This document shows, piece by piece, positions 35,078 through 44,404 of a DNA stretch of 64,000 bases. The notes under the pieces were generated by a model. It searched no databases. It saw nothing but the letters and a program-made list of their open reading frames with translations, and was not told where the DNA came from. Where the stretch lies: NCBI GenBank assembly GCA_033344895.1, contig JAWPMN010000001.1:558001-622000 (forward strand), given 5' to 3'. The DNA comes from Alphaproteobacteria bacterium. Its GTDB lineage: Bacteria; Pseudomonadota; Alphaproteobacteria; UBA8366; Aestuariispiraceae. Position 1 is the stretch's first letter. Every line of letters starts with the position of its first letter. The position numbers and the translations under genes were made by a program.

Positions 35078-35428
35078 CTAGCCCACCCCCAGGACACAGA
35101 CGGTCCCGACCGCCAGAGCGATCAGCACGCCAGGCACGATCCAGCCGCGTCGGTCGTCATCGCGGCGGCGCCAGGGCCGCAGTTCAAGCGCCAGGAGTCG
35201 CAGGCCGAAGATCAGATGGCTGACCACCAATACCAGCAGCAGCCATTCCATGGCTCTGACAAGCGGATGCGCGGTGAAAGCCAGAACGGAATCCAATGCC
35301 GCCTCTCCCTGCAGGATTTCCGCCAGGACCAGGAAATGCAGCGGCAGGAATATCGCCAGTCCCACGCCGGAAATCCGATGCCCGAGAAAGGCGAGATAGG
35401 CCCGGTCGCGGCGGTGTCGCGCGATCAT
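35078..35428 (-). CDS. Small membrane-anchor subunit of the SDH/FRD-like complex (SdhC-like)
   Basis: A 116-aa membrane protein with three helices. HRISGVGLAIFLPLHFLVL (about 16-34) holds the R-x-SG motif of quinone-binding SdhC proteins and a histidine, and LLVLVVSHLIFGLRLLALE contains the histidine expected to bind haem b. The third helix is WIVPGVLIALAVGTVCVL. The start ATG at 35428 overlaps the preceding gene's stop by 4 bp (ATGA); the longer upstream frame is the shadow of that gene. It anchors the flavoprotein and Fe-S subunits and passes electrons to or from quinone (family knowledge). Confidence 0.8.
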   Translation of the reverse strand: MIARHRRDRAYLAFLGHRISGVGLAIFLPLHFLVLAEILQGEAALDSVLAFTAHPLVRAMEWLLLVLVVSHLIFGLRLLALELRPWRRRDDDRRGWIVPGVLIALAVGTVCVLGVG

Positions 35429-35763
35429 GGCGCCCCCCAGACCACGGCGAAGACGGCGCGCAAACCGGTAATCAGAAGCAACCCGGCGAATGCCCCCATC
35501 AGGATGTCGACAAGACGCCGGGGCAGCGCGCCCCATTCGACCAGCACCGCGCGCAGTCCGATCGGCGCATGAATGGCGGCGGCAGCCACGAAAAGGGCAT
35601 AGAATGCGGCCCAGCCCGCGCTGTTCTGAACCCGGCCCAGAATTTCGCCGGCTGTCAGGCCGCCCTGAAAGGCAATCGCGATCACCACGACATGGGCGAT
35701 GACACAGGGCGCGAGGACCAACGCGGTGAGGCGTTGCAGGGCGATCAGACCGCGTTCGCTCAC
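35425..35763 (-). CDS. Second membrane-anchor subunit of the SDH/FRD-like complex
   Basis: A 112-aa protein with three membrane helices: LTALVLAPCVIAHVVVIAIAF, WAAFYALFVAAAAIHAPIGLR and ILMGAFAGLLLITGLRAVFAV. Histidines in the first and second helices (AHVVV and AIHAPIG) could bind haem. The start is GTG at 35763, overlapping the Fe-S subunit's stop by 4 bp (GTGA); a much longer frame reaching 36042 is only the shadow of the Fe-S gene. Sequence alone does not say which anchor is SdhC-like and which SdhD-like; the other anchor has the clearer quinone-site motif. Confidence 0.75.
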   Translation of the reverse strand: MSERGLIALQRLTALVLAPCVIAHVVVIAIAFQGGLTAGEILGRVQNSAGWAAFYALFVAAAAIHAPIGLRAVLVEWGALPRRLVDILMGAFAGLLLITGLRAVFAVVWGAP

Positions 35764-36476
35764 AAGCGTCCCCCCAGCAGAGAAAACAGAATCGACCGCT
35801 TCAGACCGGCAATGCTTTCCGTCGGGCTGAGACCCACCGGACAATGGCGCATGCAGGCGCCCTGGCTGTGGCAGGAGCCGCAGCCGCCAGCCTGGGACGC
35901 CCGGTCCAGCGTATCCGACCGTCGGGCATGGCGCCGGTCGTTGATCAGGGTCCAGGAGCGGTTCAGAGCGGCGGGCCCGAGGTAATCCGGGTCCCAGTCC
36001 ACGACATCGCAGGCGGCGTAGCAGACCGCGCAGTTGATGCATTCGATGGCCGCATCCGCGGCCCGGCGCGCGCGGCTTCCGGGTTTGACCGGATCGACCG
36101 CGTCATCACGGGTCTTGCGGCCATGAAAGACGCCACCGGCCTGCTGCCATTTATCGAAGAACGGCGTCATGTCGACTGTCAGGTCCTTGATCCGCGGCAG
36201 GTTGCGCAACGGCTCCAGCGTCAGGACGCCCTCCGCCGCGACTTTCGCCACATGCGTCCGGCACGTCCAGCGCGGCACGCCGTTCACCGTCATGGCGCAG
36301 GACCCGCAGACCCCGACGCGGCAGGCGAAACGATAGCTCAGTGTAGGATCCTGACGCCGCTGGATCTCGGTGACGACATCGAGAATGGTTTGATTGTCGC
36401 GCAGGGGAACGTCGTAGGTCCGGAAAGCACCCTCGTCCCCGCCGCGCCAGACACGGACCGGCAGCGTATCGGTCAT
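35760..36476 (-). CDS. Iron-sulfur subunit of the SDH/FRD-like complex
   Basis: A 238-aa SdhB/FrdB-type protein, first gene of the operon. The N-terminal ferredoxin domain has [2Fe-2S] ligands Cys52, Cys57, Cys60 and Cys72 (CRVGVCGSC and TCRTH). The C-terminal domain has CINCAVCYAACDVVDW for the [4Fe-4S] cluster and GGCGSCHSQGACMRHCPVGL for the third cluster. It transfers electrons between the flavoprotein and the membrane anchors. Gene order Fe-S, anchor, anchor, flavoprotein differs from the common sdhCDAB order of proteobacteria. The divergent 120-bp gap to the small gene at 36597 should hold the promoter. Confidence 0.92.
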   Translation of the reverse strand: MTDTLPVRVWRGGDEGAFRTYDVPLRDNQTILDVVTEIQRRQDPTLSYRFACRVGVCGSCAMTVNGVPRWTCRTHVAKVAAEGVLTLEPLRNLPRIKDLTVDMTPFFDKWQQAGGVFHGRKTRDDAVDPVKPGSRARRAADAAIECINCAVCYAACDVVDWDPDYLGPAALNRSWTLINDRRHARRSDTLDRASQAGGCGSCHSQGACMRHCPVGLSPTESIAGLKRSILFSLLGGRL

Positions 36477-36596
36477 GGCGCCGTTCTCCGGCCGCGATCG
36501 GATGGGCCCTTTCGCCCGTTTGGAAATCTCAAACCCTTGCCCCCATTCGCGAATCGCGGCGATCCTCGAAGTCTACAGAAGGAGCACCAAGCGCCG

Positions 36597-36851
36597 ATGG
36601 CCGACGACATCCACACCATCATCGCGAAAGCCATCAAACGCGCCGATTGGACGATTTTCAACGAAAACTATACCAAGCAGGCTGCGTCCGTCATCAAGGC
36701 GGTGAACAAGGCCGGCTGGGGAATTGTCCCGCTGGAGCCGGATTCCGAGATGCTGAAGGACGGGCGTGAGCAGATCGAGATCGGCCGCCACAAACCCTCC
36801 GAAGTTGCCAAGGCCGTCTATACGGCGATGGTCAAGGCCGGGCGCCTCTGA
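36597..36851 (+). CDS. Small conserved-looking protein of unknown function (84 aa)
   Basis: An 84-aa soluble protein with no signal peptide, cysteine or membrane helix. It begins MADDIHTIIAKAIKRADWTI and alternates amphipathic helices with short turns (VIKAVNKAGWGIVPLEPD, then EQIEIGRHKPSEVAKAVYTAM). The start ATG at 36597 is preceded by AAGGAG at a slightly long spacing. Third codon positions are strongly G/C, supporting real coding. I do not recognise a domain. It lies divergent from the SDH/FRD-like operon and convergent with dusA, with no clear partner. Confidence 0.75.
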   Translation: MADDIHTIIAKAIKRADWTIFNENYTKQAASVIKAVNKAGWGIVPLEPDSEMLKDGREQIEIGRHKPSEVAKAVYTAMVKAGRL

Positions 36852-36869
36852 CGAAGCCTGCCGCGCCTG

Positions 36870-37907
36870 CTACGCGCGGCGTTCGATGGCGTCTTCCGGC
36901 ACAAGTGCCATCGCCTGTTCCACCACTTCCGGTCCGGCCGCGCCGCCATAGGCGTTTTCACTGAGATAACGCCGCCAGCGCCGGGCACCGGGCAATCCGT
37001 TGAACAGCCCCAGAACGTGGCGCGTAATGTGATGCAGGGCGACGCCCTGCTGCCGCTGCCTTTCGATATAGGGCAGCAGTGCCCGGACAACGTCGTGCCG
37101 CGACGGCGGCACCCAATCCGTATCGCCGAAGATCACCCGATCGGCCTCGGCAAGGCAGTAAGGGTCCTGATAGGCTGCCCGTCCGATCATCACACCGTCC
37201 AGCGCCGGCAGATGATCGGATGCCTGATCGAGGGTCTGGATACCGCCGTTGATCGATATCGAGAGTTCCGGAAACTCGCGTTTCAGACGATGGACGAAGT
37301 CATATTTCAGCGGCGGAATCTCGCGATTCTCCTTGGGGCTCAGCCCAGCCAGGATCGCGATCCGCGCATGAACGATAAATGTATTGCAACCGCTTTCCGC
37401 GACACAGGAAACGAACCGGACCAGATCTTCATAGCTTTCCTGACCGTCTATGCCGATCCTGGATTTGACCGTAACCGGAATATCGACCGCCGTCCGCATG
37501 GCCGCGATACAGTCGCGGACCAGCGGCGGATCGGCCATCAGGCAGGCGCCGAACCGGCCGCTCTGAACACGGTCCGACGGGCAGCCGACATTCAGATTGA
37601 CCTCGTCATAGCCCGCCTGCTCGACCAGTTGCGCGGCCTGCGCCAGTTCACCCGGTTCCGACCCGCCGAGTTGACACGCCACCGGATGCTCCGCCGTATC
37701 GAAGGTCAAATGCCGTTCGACGTCGCCATGCAACAGCGCACCGGTCGTGATCATTTCCGTATAGAGAACGGTCCGGCGCGTGATCAGGCGCAGGAAATAC
37801 CGGTCGAACCGGTCCGTCCAATCCATCATCGGCGCGACACTAAGGCGCCGGTCCAAAGGCATCTCGCCCTCCATGCAGGCTGGTGATCCGGGCCGCGTTT
37901 TACACAA
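36870..37907 (-). CDS. dusA: tRNA-dihydrouridine(20/20a) synthase DusA
   Basis: A 345-aa flavin enzyme reducing uridine in the tRNA D-loop with NADPH. The TIM-barrel core starts RLSVAPMMDWTDRFDRYFLR; the DusA-specific catalytic segment is NLNVGCPSDRVQSGRFGACLM, with the active-site Cys; IPVTVKSRIGID and SISINGGIQT are phosphate/FMN-binding strands; and MIGRAAYQDPYCL closes the barrel. The start is uncertain: ATG at 37907 or the later ATGs at codons 12 and 16, the last of which begins directly before the conserved region. Convergent with the small gene at 36597, divergent from the GGDEF/EAL gene. Confidence 0.95.
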   Translation of the reverse strand: MCKTRPGSPACMEGEMPLDRRLSVAPMMDWTDRFDRYFLRLITRRTVLYTEMITTGALLHGDVERHLTFDTAEHPVACQLGGSEPGELAQAAQLVEQAGYDEVNLNVGCPSDRVQSGRFGACLMADPPLVRDCIAAMRTAVDIPVTVKSRIGIDGQESYEDLVRFVSCVAESGCNTFIVHARIAILAGLSPKENREIPPLKYDFVHRLKREFPELSISINGGIQTLDQASDHLPALDGVMIGRAAYQDPYCLAEADRVIFGDTDWVPPSRHDVVRALLPYIERQRQQGVALHHITRHVLGLFNGLPGARRWRRYLSENAYGGAAGPEVVEQAMALVPEDAIERRA

Positions 37908-37918
37908 GCCGAGCGCGC

Positions 37919-37947
37919 TTGACCAATCATTGTCTGACTGATGCTAT
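37919..37947 (+). promoter_or_regulatory. Candidate sigma-70 promoter for the CHASE-PAS-GGDEF-EAL gene
   Basis: TTGACC at 37919-37924 and TGCTAT at 37942-37947 are separated by 17 bp. The -35 is good and the -10 fits the relaxed alphaproteobacterial pattern (CTAT core) only moderately. It sits 65 bp upstream of the proposed TTG start and faces away from dusA. Confidence 0.4.
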
Positions 37948-38012
37948 TCGTGAAGGGGCATGCCGCAGCGCCGGATCGGGATCGGCGCCGGTAAAATCGG
38001 GAGCAGCCTGGA

Positions 38013-41000
38013 TTGAAGTTGGGACGGTCCACCGGATGGATGACGCTGTCCATCGCCATCGCCGTCCTGGGCGTCGGCGCGGGATGGGGGGCCGCGTGGC
38101 AGGTCGACCGAAACGCCATGCAGCATTGGCGGGTTCTGGCGGAAGAAGAGGCGGCCGACGTCACCGAATCCGTCGCGGTGATGCTGGAACAGGCCGAATC
38201 GCAACTCCTGGCATTTGCCCGAAGTCTGCCGGACGGGCTGGATGACGGCGCCAGTCGCTTCGACGCGATCTTCACCACGGAAGCGTCCGCGCTGAACCTT
38301 CTGGAAGGGCGCACCGCCTTTCAGGGACTCGCCTACGCAACCCGAATCCCCGCCGCCGGCCGTGCCGATTTTGAGGATACCGTCGGAATCGAGATCCTGG
38401 GACCGGAGGGAAAGCCGGCGAAACGCGAGGGCGAGGGGTTTGTGACCCTCCGACGGCATGGTCCGACCGATCATCTGTTCGTCGGCCTGGATTTGGCCGC
38501 TGACCCGCGGCTGGGTCCGACCGCCAGCGATGGATTCCGCGTCGGCGGCATTCCGGTGACCGGCCCCAGTTTCCTGTCCGAAGGACATCGCCTGTCCCCG
38601 GTCGCAATCCGTCAAGGCAATACCGGCGTCGTCATCGGGCTGCTGGATCTGACCGAACTTCTGGATACGTCCCTTACCGTAAGCCTTCCGGAAGGGTTGA
38701 CGGTCCGGATCGAGGAGCGCCGCCCCGGTGAGGCGACGCCCCCCGCTGCCATTTTCGAGGTTCCACGCCCGGCCACCGAAACCGCCCGGCTGGAATGGGA
38801 AACCCGTTATGCCCAGGGCGGTGTCGGATGGCGTTTCGTGTGGTCCGCCGACGACCGGTTTCGCGGCGGTATTCCGACAGAACTGGGCAACGGTCTGCGC
38901 ATCGGCAGCATTCTGCTGAGCGTCCTTGTAATGGCCGTGCTGGGTTTCGGGGACGCCGCCCGCCGTCGAAGCGACGCGTTGAGCCGCGAACGCGCCCTGA
39001 TGCAGGCAACGGTGGAGCGGATGTCGGAAGGCATCAATGTCGTCGACCGGGATCTGAACATCGTTGCCGCCAATGAGCATTTCTTCAGGCTGTACGACCT
39101 GCCGACCAGCCTACGCAAGACAGGCTTCAACGTGGAAACCGTCGTGCGTCTGAGGCTGGAACGCGGAGAGTACGGCCCTATCGAGGATTGGGAGGCCTTC
39201 GTCGCGAAGCGCCTGGACGATTTCCGAAGGGCTGAAACCGAAATCATCGAAGAGACCCTGGGGAACGGAAACATCATCGAAATCCGTCGCACGCGCACGC
39301 CCGACGGCCTTCTGATTTCGCTGTATCTGGATGTCACGGAAAGACGGCGCAGCGAGGCCGAGCGAGCAGCCGCCGCGGCTCTGATTTCAACGACCTTCGA
39401 GCATATGAGCGACGGGCTGACGGCGGTCGACGCCGAGGGCCGGGTGCTGAACTGGAACAGACGCTTTCTGGATCTGTTCGGCATGACCGATTCCGATGTC
39501 GATGCCGGGCGCAATCTGCGCGCCGTCCTGCGCGACGCGATTGCACCGGAGGACGCGGCGGCGGTCGAGCAAGCGTTCGACCGGACCGACTGGGACGCCC
39601 CCGCACCGACCGGCCCGGACGGTCAGCCTGCGATCGAGCTGGTTCAACTGTCCGGCGATCGCTGGCTGCAGCTGTCCCACCGTGCGATCCCGGGGCAAGG
39701 GTATGTCATCACCTATACCGACGTTACGGAGCGGACCCGGGTTGCGGAAGCGCTGCGCCAATCGGAGGAGCGCTACGCCCTGGCCGCCGCCGGCGCCAAT
39801 GACGGGCTTTGGGACTGGGATATCGCGGCCGACCGGCTGTATACCTCCCCGCGCTGGCGCGAGATGCTGGGATTGGGCCGGGATCCCCTGTCCGAGCGCC
39901 CCGACGAATGGCTCGACCGGGTCCATCCCAGCGATATCGAGGAACTGGAGGTCGCCATCCAGGAACATCTGGGCGGCCGCACCGAACATCTTCAGAAGGA
40001 GTTCCGGATTCTGCATGCCGATGGCGCCTATCTCTGGACCCTCGCGCGGGCCATCGCTGTGCGCGACGATGAAGGACAGGCGGTCCGACTGACCGGGTCC
40101 CTGACCGACATCACAGAACGCAAGCGCGCGGAAGAGAAGCTGATCCGGGATGCCCTCTACGATACGGTGACCGGCCTGCCGAACCGCGCGCTGTTCCTGG
40201 ACCGCATCGCGCAGGAGAAGCGCCGTCACCCCGATCCGTCCGGCGATCCTTTCGCGGTCCTGCTGTTCGATCTGGACCGGTTCAAGGTGGTGAACGATTC
40301 CCTGGGCCATGACCTGGGCGACGCCCTGCTGATCGAGGTCGCCCGGCGCCTGGAAAGCACCATCCGGCCCGGCGATTCCGTCGCCCGCCTGTCCGGGGAC
40401 GAGTTCGGCGTTCTGATGACCGGCGTCTCCGGACGCGAAGCGATCCAGGACGCGGTGCATTGGCTGCAGTCCGACATTGCCGCCGCCTTCGTGATCGGCG
40501 ATCAGGAAATCTTCACATCGGCCTGCGTCGGGATCGCGCTACCCTCGCTCGGCTTCGCGGATGCGGAGGAGATGCTGCGCGCCGCCGACATTGCGATGTA
40601 CAAGGCCAAGGATCTCGGCCAGTCCTCCACCGCCGTCTTCGACCCGCAGATGCAGTCCCGCGCCATCACCCAGATGCAGTTGGAAAACGACCTGCGCCGC
40701 GCCGTCGATCGCGACGAAATCGAGATGTACTATCAGCCGATCATCAGTTTCCGGGACGGCCGGATCGCCGGCGTCGAAGCCCTGGCGCGGTGGCGCCACC
40801 CCGATCGCGGCACGGTGGTGCCGGCGGACTTCATTCCGTTGGCCGAAGACACCGGCATGATCACATCCATCGGTACGGCCGCGCTGCGCCTGGCATGCCG
40901 CCAGATGAAGGAGTGGGAACGGGATCTCGGCGACAGGGCACCGGAGACGATGAGCGTGAACCTGTCCAGCCGGCAGTTGCAGGACCCCGACATGGTGCGC

Positions 41001-41471
41001 GAGATCGAACTGATCCTGGCACGCGAGGGAGTACCGGGATCGCGTCTGAAGCTCGAGGTCACGGAAAGCATGATCATGATGAATCCGGAAATCACCTCCC
41101 GGATTCTGTTCGAATTGAAGGAACTGGGCGTCGCCCTGTCGATCGACGATTTCGGCACCGGGTATTCGTCGCTCAGCTATCTGCACCGTTTCCCGTTCGA
41201 CACATTGAAGATCGACCGGTCCTTCGTCGTCAGCATGGAGGAAAAGTCGGAAAACATGGAAATCATCCGATCCATCGCCCTGCTGGCCCACAATCTGGGC
41301 ATGGACATCATCGCGGAAGGCGTCGAATCCGACCGTCACCTGCTGCGCCTGCACGAACTGGATTGCGAATTCGGCCAGGGATACTATTTCGCTAGCCCGC
41401 AACCCGCCGACCGGATCGCCGAAATGATCCGCCAGGGCAGGGTCTGGCAGGAAGTGACGTCGCTCCACTGA
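38013..41471 (+). CDS. Membrane CHASE-PAS-PAS-PAS-GGDEF-EAL c-di-GMP protein
   Basis: A 1152-aa signalling protein. Two membrane helices (about 8-29 and 295-316) flank a periplasmic sensor with a CHASE-like core (FQGLAYATRIPAAGRADFED). Three PAS domains follow, starting near residues 335, 455 and 590 (each with a PAS N-box such as MSEGINVVDRDLNIVAANEHF). The diguanylate cyclase domain (about 705-865) reads SGDEF instead of GGDEF, a variant often still active. The phosphodiesterase domain (about 885-1145) has EALARWRHP, the DDFGTGYSS metal motif and EGVES near the end, so it looks active. Start is TTG at 38013; ATG at 38040 is an alternative that would begin at the first helix. Ends at a shared terminator facing clpB. 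Confidence 0.9.
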   Translation: MKLGRSTGWMTLSIAIAVLGVGAGWGAAWQVDRNAMQHWRVLAEEEAADVTESVAVMLEQAESQLLAFARSLPDGLDDGASRFDAIFTTEASALNLLEGRTAFQGLAYATRIPAAGRADFEDTVGIEILGPEGKPAKREGEGFVTLRRHGPTDHLFVGLDLAADPRLGPTASDGFRVGGIPVTGPSFLSEGHRLSPVAIRQGNTGVVIGLLDLTELLDTSLTVSLPEGLTVRIEERRPGEATPPAAIFEVPRPATETARLEWETRYAQGGVGWRFVWSADDRFRGGIPTELGNGLRIGSILLSVLVMAVLGFGDAARRRSDALSRERALMQATVERMSEGINVVDRDLNIVAANEHFFRLYDLPTSLRKTGFNVETVVRLRLERGEYGPIEDWEAFVAKRLDDFRRAETEIIEETLGNGNIIEIRRTRTPDGLLISLYLDVTERRRSEAERAAAAALISTTFEHMSDGLTAVDAEGRVLNWNRRFLDLFGMTDSDVDAGRNLRAVLRDAIAPEDAAAVEQAFDRTDWDAPAPTGPDGQPAIELVQLSGDRWLQLSHRAIPGQGYVITYTDVTERTRVAEALRQSEERYALAAAGANDGLWDWDIAADRLYTSPRWREMLGLGRDPLSERPDEWLDRVHPSDIEELEVAIQEHLGGRTEHLQKEFRILHADGAYLWTLARAIAVRDDEGQAVRLTGSLTDITERKRAEEKLIRDALYDTVTGLPNRALFLDRIAQEKRRHPDPSGDPFAVLLFDLDRFKVVNDSLGHDLGDALLIEVARRLESTIRPGDSVARLSGDEFGVLMTGVSGREAIQDAVHWLQSDIAAAFVIGDQEIFTSACVGIALPSLGFADAEEMLRAADIAMYKAKDLGQSSTAVFDPQMQSRAITQMQLENDLRRAVDRDEIEMYYQPIISFRDGRIAGVEALARWRHPDRGTVVPADFIPLAEDTGMITSIGTAALRLACRQMKEWERDLGDRAPETMSVNLSSRQLQDPDMVREIELILAREGVPGSRLKLEVTESMIMMNPEITSRILFELKELGVALSIDDFGTGYSSLSYLHRFPFDTLKIDRSFVVSMEEKSENMEIIRSIALLAHNLGMDIIAEGVESDRHLLRLHELDCEFGQGYYFASPQPADRIAEMIRQGRVWQEVTSLH

Positions 41472-41485
41472 TCCGCATGTATGAA

Positions 41486-41517
41486 AAAGGCGCCGTCCCG
41501 AAGAACGGCGCCTTTTC
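41486..41517. terminator. Bidirectional intrinsic terminator between the c-di-GMP gene and clpB
   Basis: Perfect arms AAAAGGCGCCG (41486-41496) and CGGCGCCTTTT (41507-41517) with a 10-nt loop. The flanking A and T runs give a T-tract on both strands, suitable for stopping transcription from both convergent genes. Confidence 0.88.
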
Positions 41518-41539
41518 GATTTTCCGGACCGGCCGAACG

Positions 41540-44143
41540 TCAGGCCGCTTCGGCCTCCACGTCGACCGGGTGGCCGTTCAGGATCAGATGGCCCTCGCCG
41601 GCGGTGACCTGGACGGTGTCGCCGTCGGCAACGCTGCCTTCCAGAATCATGCTGGCCAGCGGGTTCTGCAGATGCTTCTGGATCACCCGTTTCAGCGGCC
41701 GGGCGCCATAGACCGGATCATATCCGGCATTGCCCAGCCACATCAGCGCGTCCTTGCTGAGGTCCAGCGTGATCTTGCGATCGCTCAAGAGGGCACGCAA
41801 GCGATCCAGCTGGATGTCGACGATGCCCGTCATGTTGTCGCGCGTCAGGCGGCGGAACAGCAGGATTTCGTCCAGCCGGTTCAGGAATTCCGGTCGGAAG
41901 GCCTGACGTACCACGCCCATGACAAGATCACGGACGGTTTCGACATCGTCGCCATCCTTCTGCTCGGCCAGGAATTCGGCGCCCAGATTGGACGTCATGA
42001 CGATCAGCACATTGCTGAAATCGACCGTCCGGCCCTGCCCATCGGTCAGGCGGCCATCGTCCAGGACCTGAAGCAGGACGTTGAAGACATCCGGATGCGC
42101 CTTTTCGATCTCGTCGAACAGGACGACCTGATAGGGCCGTCGCCGCACCGCCTCGGTCAGTGCCCCGCCCTCGTCATAGCCGACATAGCCGGGCGGCGCA
42201 CCGATCAGCCGGGATACCGAATGCTTCTCCATAAATTCCGACATGTCGATCCGGACCATGGCCTGATCGTCATCGAACAGGAATTCGGCAAGCGCCTTGG
42301 TCAGTTCGGTCTTGCCGACCCCGGTCGGTCCAAGGAACAGGAAGCTGCCGATCGGTCGATGCGGATCCTGGAGCCCGGCGCGCGCCCGGCGCACCGCGTT
42401 GGCAATGGCCGTGATCGCGCGGTCCTGCCCGATCACCCGCTTGCCGATGATCCGCTCCATTTGCAGCAGCTTCTCTCTCTCGCCCTCCAGCATCTTGTCG
42501 ACCGGCACACCGGTCCAGCGGGAGACGACGGAGGCGATATGCTGGTCGCTCACCTCTTCCTCCAGCATGGCACCGTCCTCATGGCCTTCCGCGGCTTCCA
42601 GAGCGCGCTCGAGCTCCGGGATGACGCCATAGGCCAGTTCGCCAGCCCGGTCATACCGGCCCTCGCGCTGAGCCGAAGACAGCTCGTAGCGAGCGGCCTC
42701 CAGCTTTTCCTTCAGCTCCTGCGCCTGGTTCAGCTTGCCCTTTTCCGCCTGCCAGCGTGCGGTGAGGGCCGCGGATTGTTCCTCCAGCGCGGAAAGTTCG
42801 GTTTCCAGCTTGCCCAGACGTTCCTTGGACGCCCGGTCGGACTCCTTCTTCAGGGCTTCCCGCTCGATCTTCAGTTGAATGATCCGACGGTCCAGTTCGT
42901 CGATTTCCTCCGGCTTGGAATCGACTTCCATGCGCAGGCGCGAGGCCGCCTCGTCGACGAGGTCGATCGCCTTGTCCGGCAGGAACCGGTCGGTGATGTA
43001 GCGATTGGACAGGGTCGCTGCCGCAACGATGGAACCGTCGGTGATCCGCACTCCGTGGTGCAGTTCATACTTTTCCTTCAGACCGCGCAGAATCGAAATC
43101 GTGTCCTCGACGCTCGGCTCCGCCACGAAGACGGTCTGGAAGCGGCGGGCCAGCGCCGCGTCCTTTTCGATATGCTTGCGATACTCGTTCAGTGTGGTCG
43201 CACCAACGCAATGCAGCGCCCCGCGCGCCAGGGCGGGTTTCAGCATGTTGGAAGCGTCCATCGACCCTTCGGCACTGCCGGCACCGACCAGCGTGTGCAG
43301 TTCGTCGATGAAGACAATGATGTTGCCCGCCGCGGCCTCGATCTCCTCCAGAACCGCCTTCAGGCGTTCCTCGAACTCGCCGCGGAACTTCGACCCGGCA
43401 ACCATGGAGGCCAGATCCAGCGCCATCAGCTTCTTGTCGCGCAGGGTCTCCGGCACGTCACCGGCCACGATGCGTTGGGCCAGGCCTTCGATGATCGCGG
43501 TCTTGCCGACACCGGGCTCCCCGATCAGGACGGGATTGTTCTTGGTCCGGCGCGACAGGACCTGAATCGTGCGGCGGATTTCCTCGTCGCGCCCGATGAC
43601 CGGGTCCAGCTTGCCGTCGCGCGCAACCTGGGTCAGATCGCGGGCATATTTCTTCAGCGCATCATACTTGTCTTCGGCGGAGGCACTGTCGGCCCTGCGC
43701 CCCTGGCGCATATCCTTGATGGCCGTATTCAACGCCTGGGGCGTGAGTTTGGCCGCCTTCAGCGCCTTGGCTGCCTCCGTGCCTTCCGCCAGCGCCAAGG
43801 CCATCAGCATGATTTCGGTGGTGACGAAGCTGTCACCGTTCTTTTCGGCGACCTGCTGCGCGTTATCCAGCACTTTGGCCAGGGCCGTATCTAGATGCAG
43901 ACCGCCCGCACCGGCACCCTGCACCTTCGGCAGCTTCGCGATCGACTGGTCGACCTGATCCAATGCCAGTTTCGCATCGCCGCCCGCGGCGGAGATCAGA
44001 CTGGCTGCCATGCCTTCACGGTCGTCCAGCAGCGCCTTCAACAGATGTTCGGGGGTCAGCCGCTGATGGTCTTTGCGCACGGCAATGGTCTGGGCGGCCT
44101 GTATGAATCCGCGCGCGCGTTCGGTGAATTTTTCAATATTCAT
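41540..44143 (-). CDS. clpB: ATP-dependent disaggregase ClpB
   Basis: An 867-aa Hsp100 chaperone that, with DnaK, pulls apart protein aggregates. The N-terminal repeat domain (1-145) begins [21 protein letters not shown]. The first AAA+ domain has Walker [16 protein letters not shown] and Walker B-type [15 protein letters not shown]. The coiled-coil middle domain (about 405-530) distinguishes ClpB from ClpA/ClpC, and the second AAA+ domain has [14 protein letters not shown] and [14 protein letters not shown]. The IGF/L loop for ClpP binding is absent, as expected. A heat-shock promoter lies at 44241-44274. Convergent with the c-di-GMP protein gene across a terminator. Confidence 0.98.
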   Translation of the reverse strand: MNIEKFTERARGFIQAAQTIAVRKDHQRLTPEHLLKALLDDREGMAASLISAAGGDAKLALDQVDQSIAKLPKVQGAGAGGLHLDTALAKVLDNAQQVAEKNGDSFVTTEIMLMALALAEGTEAAKALKAAKLTPQALNTAIKDMRQGRRADSASAEDKYDALKKYARDLTQVARDGKLDPVIGRDEEIRRTIQVLSRRTKNNPVLIGEPGVGKTAIIEGLAQRIVAGDVPETLRDKKLMALDLASMVAGSKFRGEFEERLKAVLEEIEAAAGNIIVFIDELHTLVGAGSAEGSMDASNMLKPALARGALHCVGATTLNEYRKHIEKDAALARRFQTVFVAEPSVEDTISILRGLKEKYELHHGVRITDGSIVAAATLSNRYITDRFLPDKAIDLVDEAASRLRMEVDSKPEEIDELDRRIIQLKIEREALKKESDRASKERLGKLETELSALEEQSAALTARWQAEKGKLNQAQELKEKLEAARYELSSAQREGRYDRAGELAYGVIPELERALEAAEGHEDGAMLEEEVSDQHIASVVSRWTGVPVDKMLEGEREKLLQMERIIGKRVIGQDRAITAIANAVRRARAGLQDPHRPIGSFLFLGPTGVGKTELTKALAEFLFDDDQAMVRIDMSEFMEKHSVSRLIGAPPGYVGYDEGGALTEAVRRRPYQVVLFDEIEKAHPDVFNVLLQVLDDGRLTDGQGRTVDFSNVLIVMTSNLGAEFLAEQKDGDDVETVRDLVMGVVRQAFRPEFLNRLDEILLFRRLTRDNMTGIVDIQLDRLRALLSDRKITLDLSKDALMWLGNAGYDPVYGARPLKRVIQKHLQNPLASMILEGSVADGDTVQVTAGEGHLILNGHPVDVEAEAA

Positions 44144-44240
44144 CGTCGTTCAACCTCTCGTTTCCGATCCCCCTCCAGGAGGCAGGGCCGGGTGTGGAGT
44201 TGTCATTCAATAAACGGGCCTGCTGGGCAGCACCCGCCCC

Positions 44241-44274
44241 GAATATATGGGTAAGCGCCTATTCGGGAACAAGG
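44241..44274 (-). promoter_or_regulatory. RpoH (sigma-32) heat-shock promoter of clpB
   Basis: On the minus strand CCTTGTT (complement of 44268-44274) is followed after 18 bases (counted from CCTTG) by CCCATATATTC (complement of 44241-44251). This matches the CTTG / CCCCAT-T pattern of sigma-32 promoters with normal spacing. It lies about 100 bp upstream of the clpB start. The first bases of the divergent oxygenase's leader overlap this area. Confidence 0.75.
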
Positions 44275-44404
44275 TTTTCACATGGCGGCCCAGCCCGTCG
44301 AAACGACATTTCCACCAAATGGTCTAGATAAATTTCCCAACATATCCACTCGAAGCCCTCATCGCGTGGTGATACCGTCCGGCCAGAAACGAAGGAGTTC
44401 GAAA

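Noticed and set aside
33110-35572. An 820-aa plus-strand frame opposite the SDH/FRD-like operon
   Set aside because: Antisense shadow of the flavoprotein and anchor genes.
41477-43894. An 805-aa plus-strand frame opposite clpB
   Set aside because: Antisense shadow; ClpB is unambiguous on the minus strand.
44282-44404. Upstream ATG for the TmpA-like gene
   Set aside because: No ribosome site there and the extra 41 residues have no family match; the ATG at 44405 has AAGGAG at good spacing.
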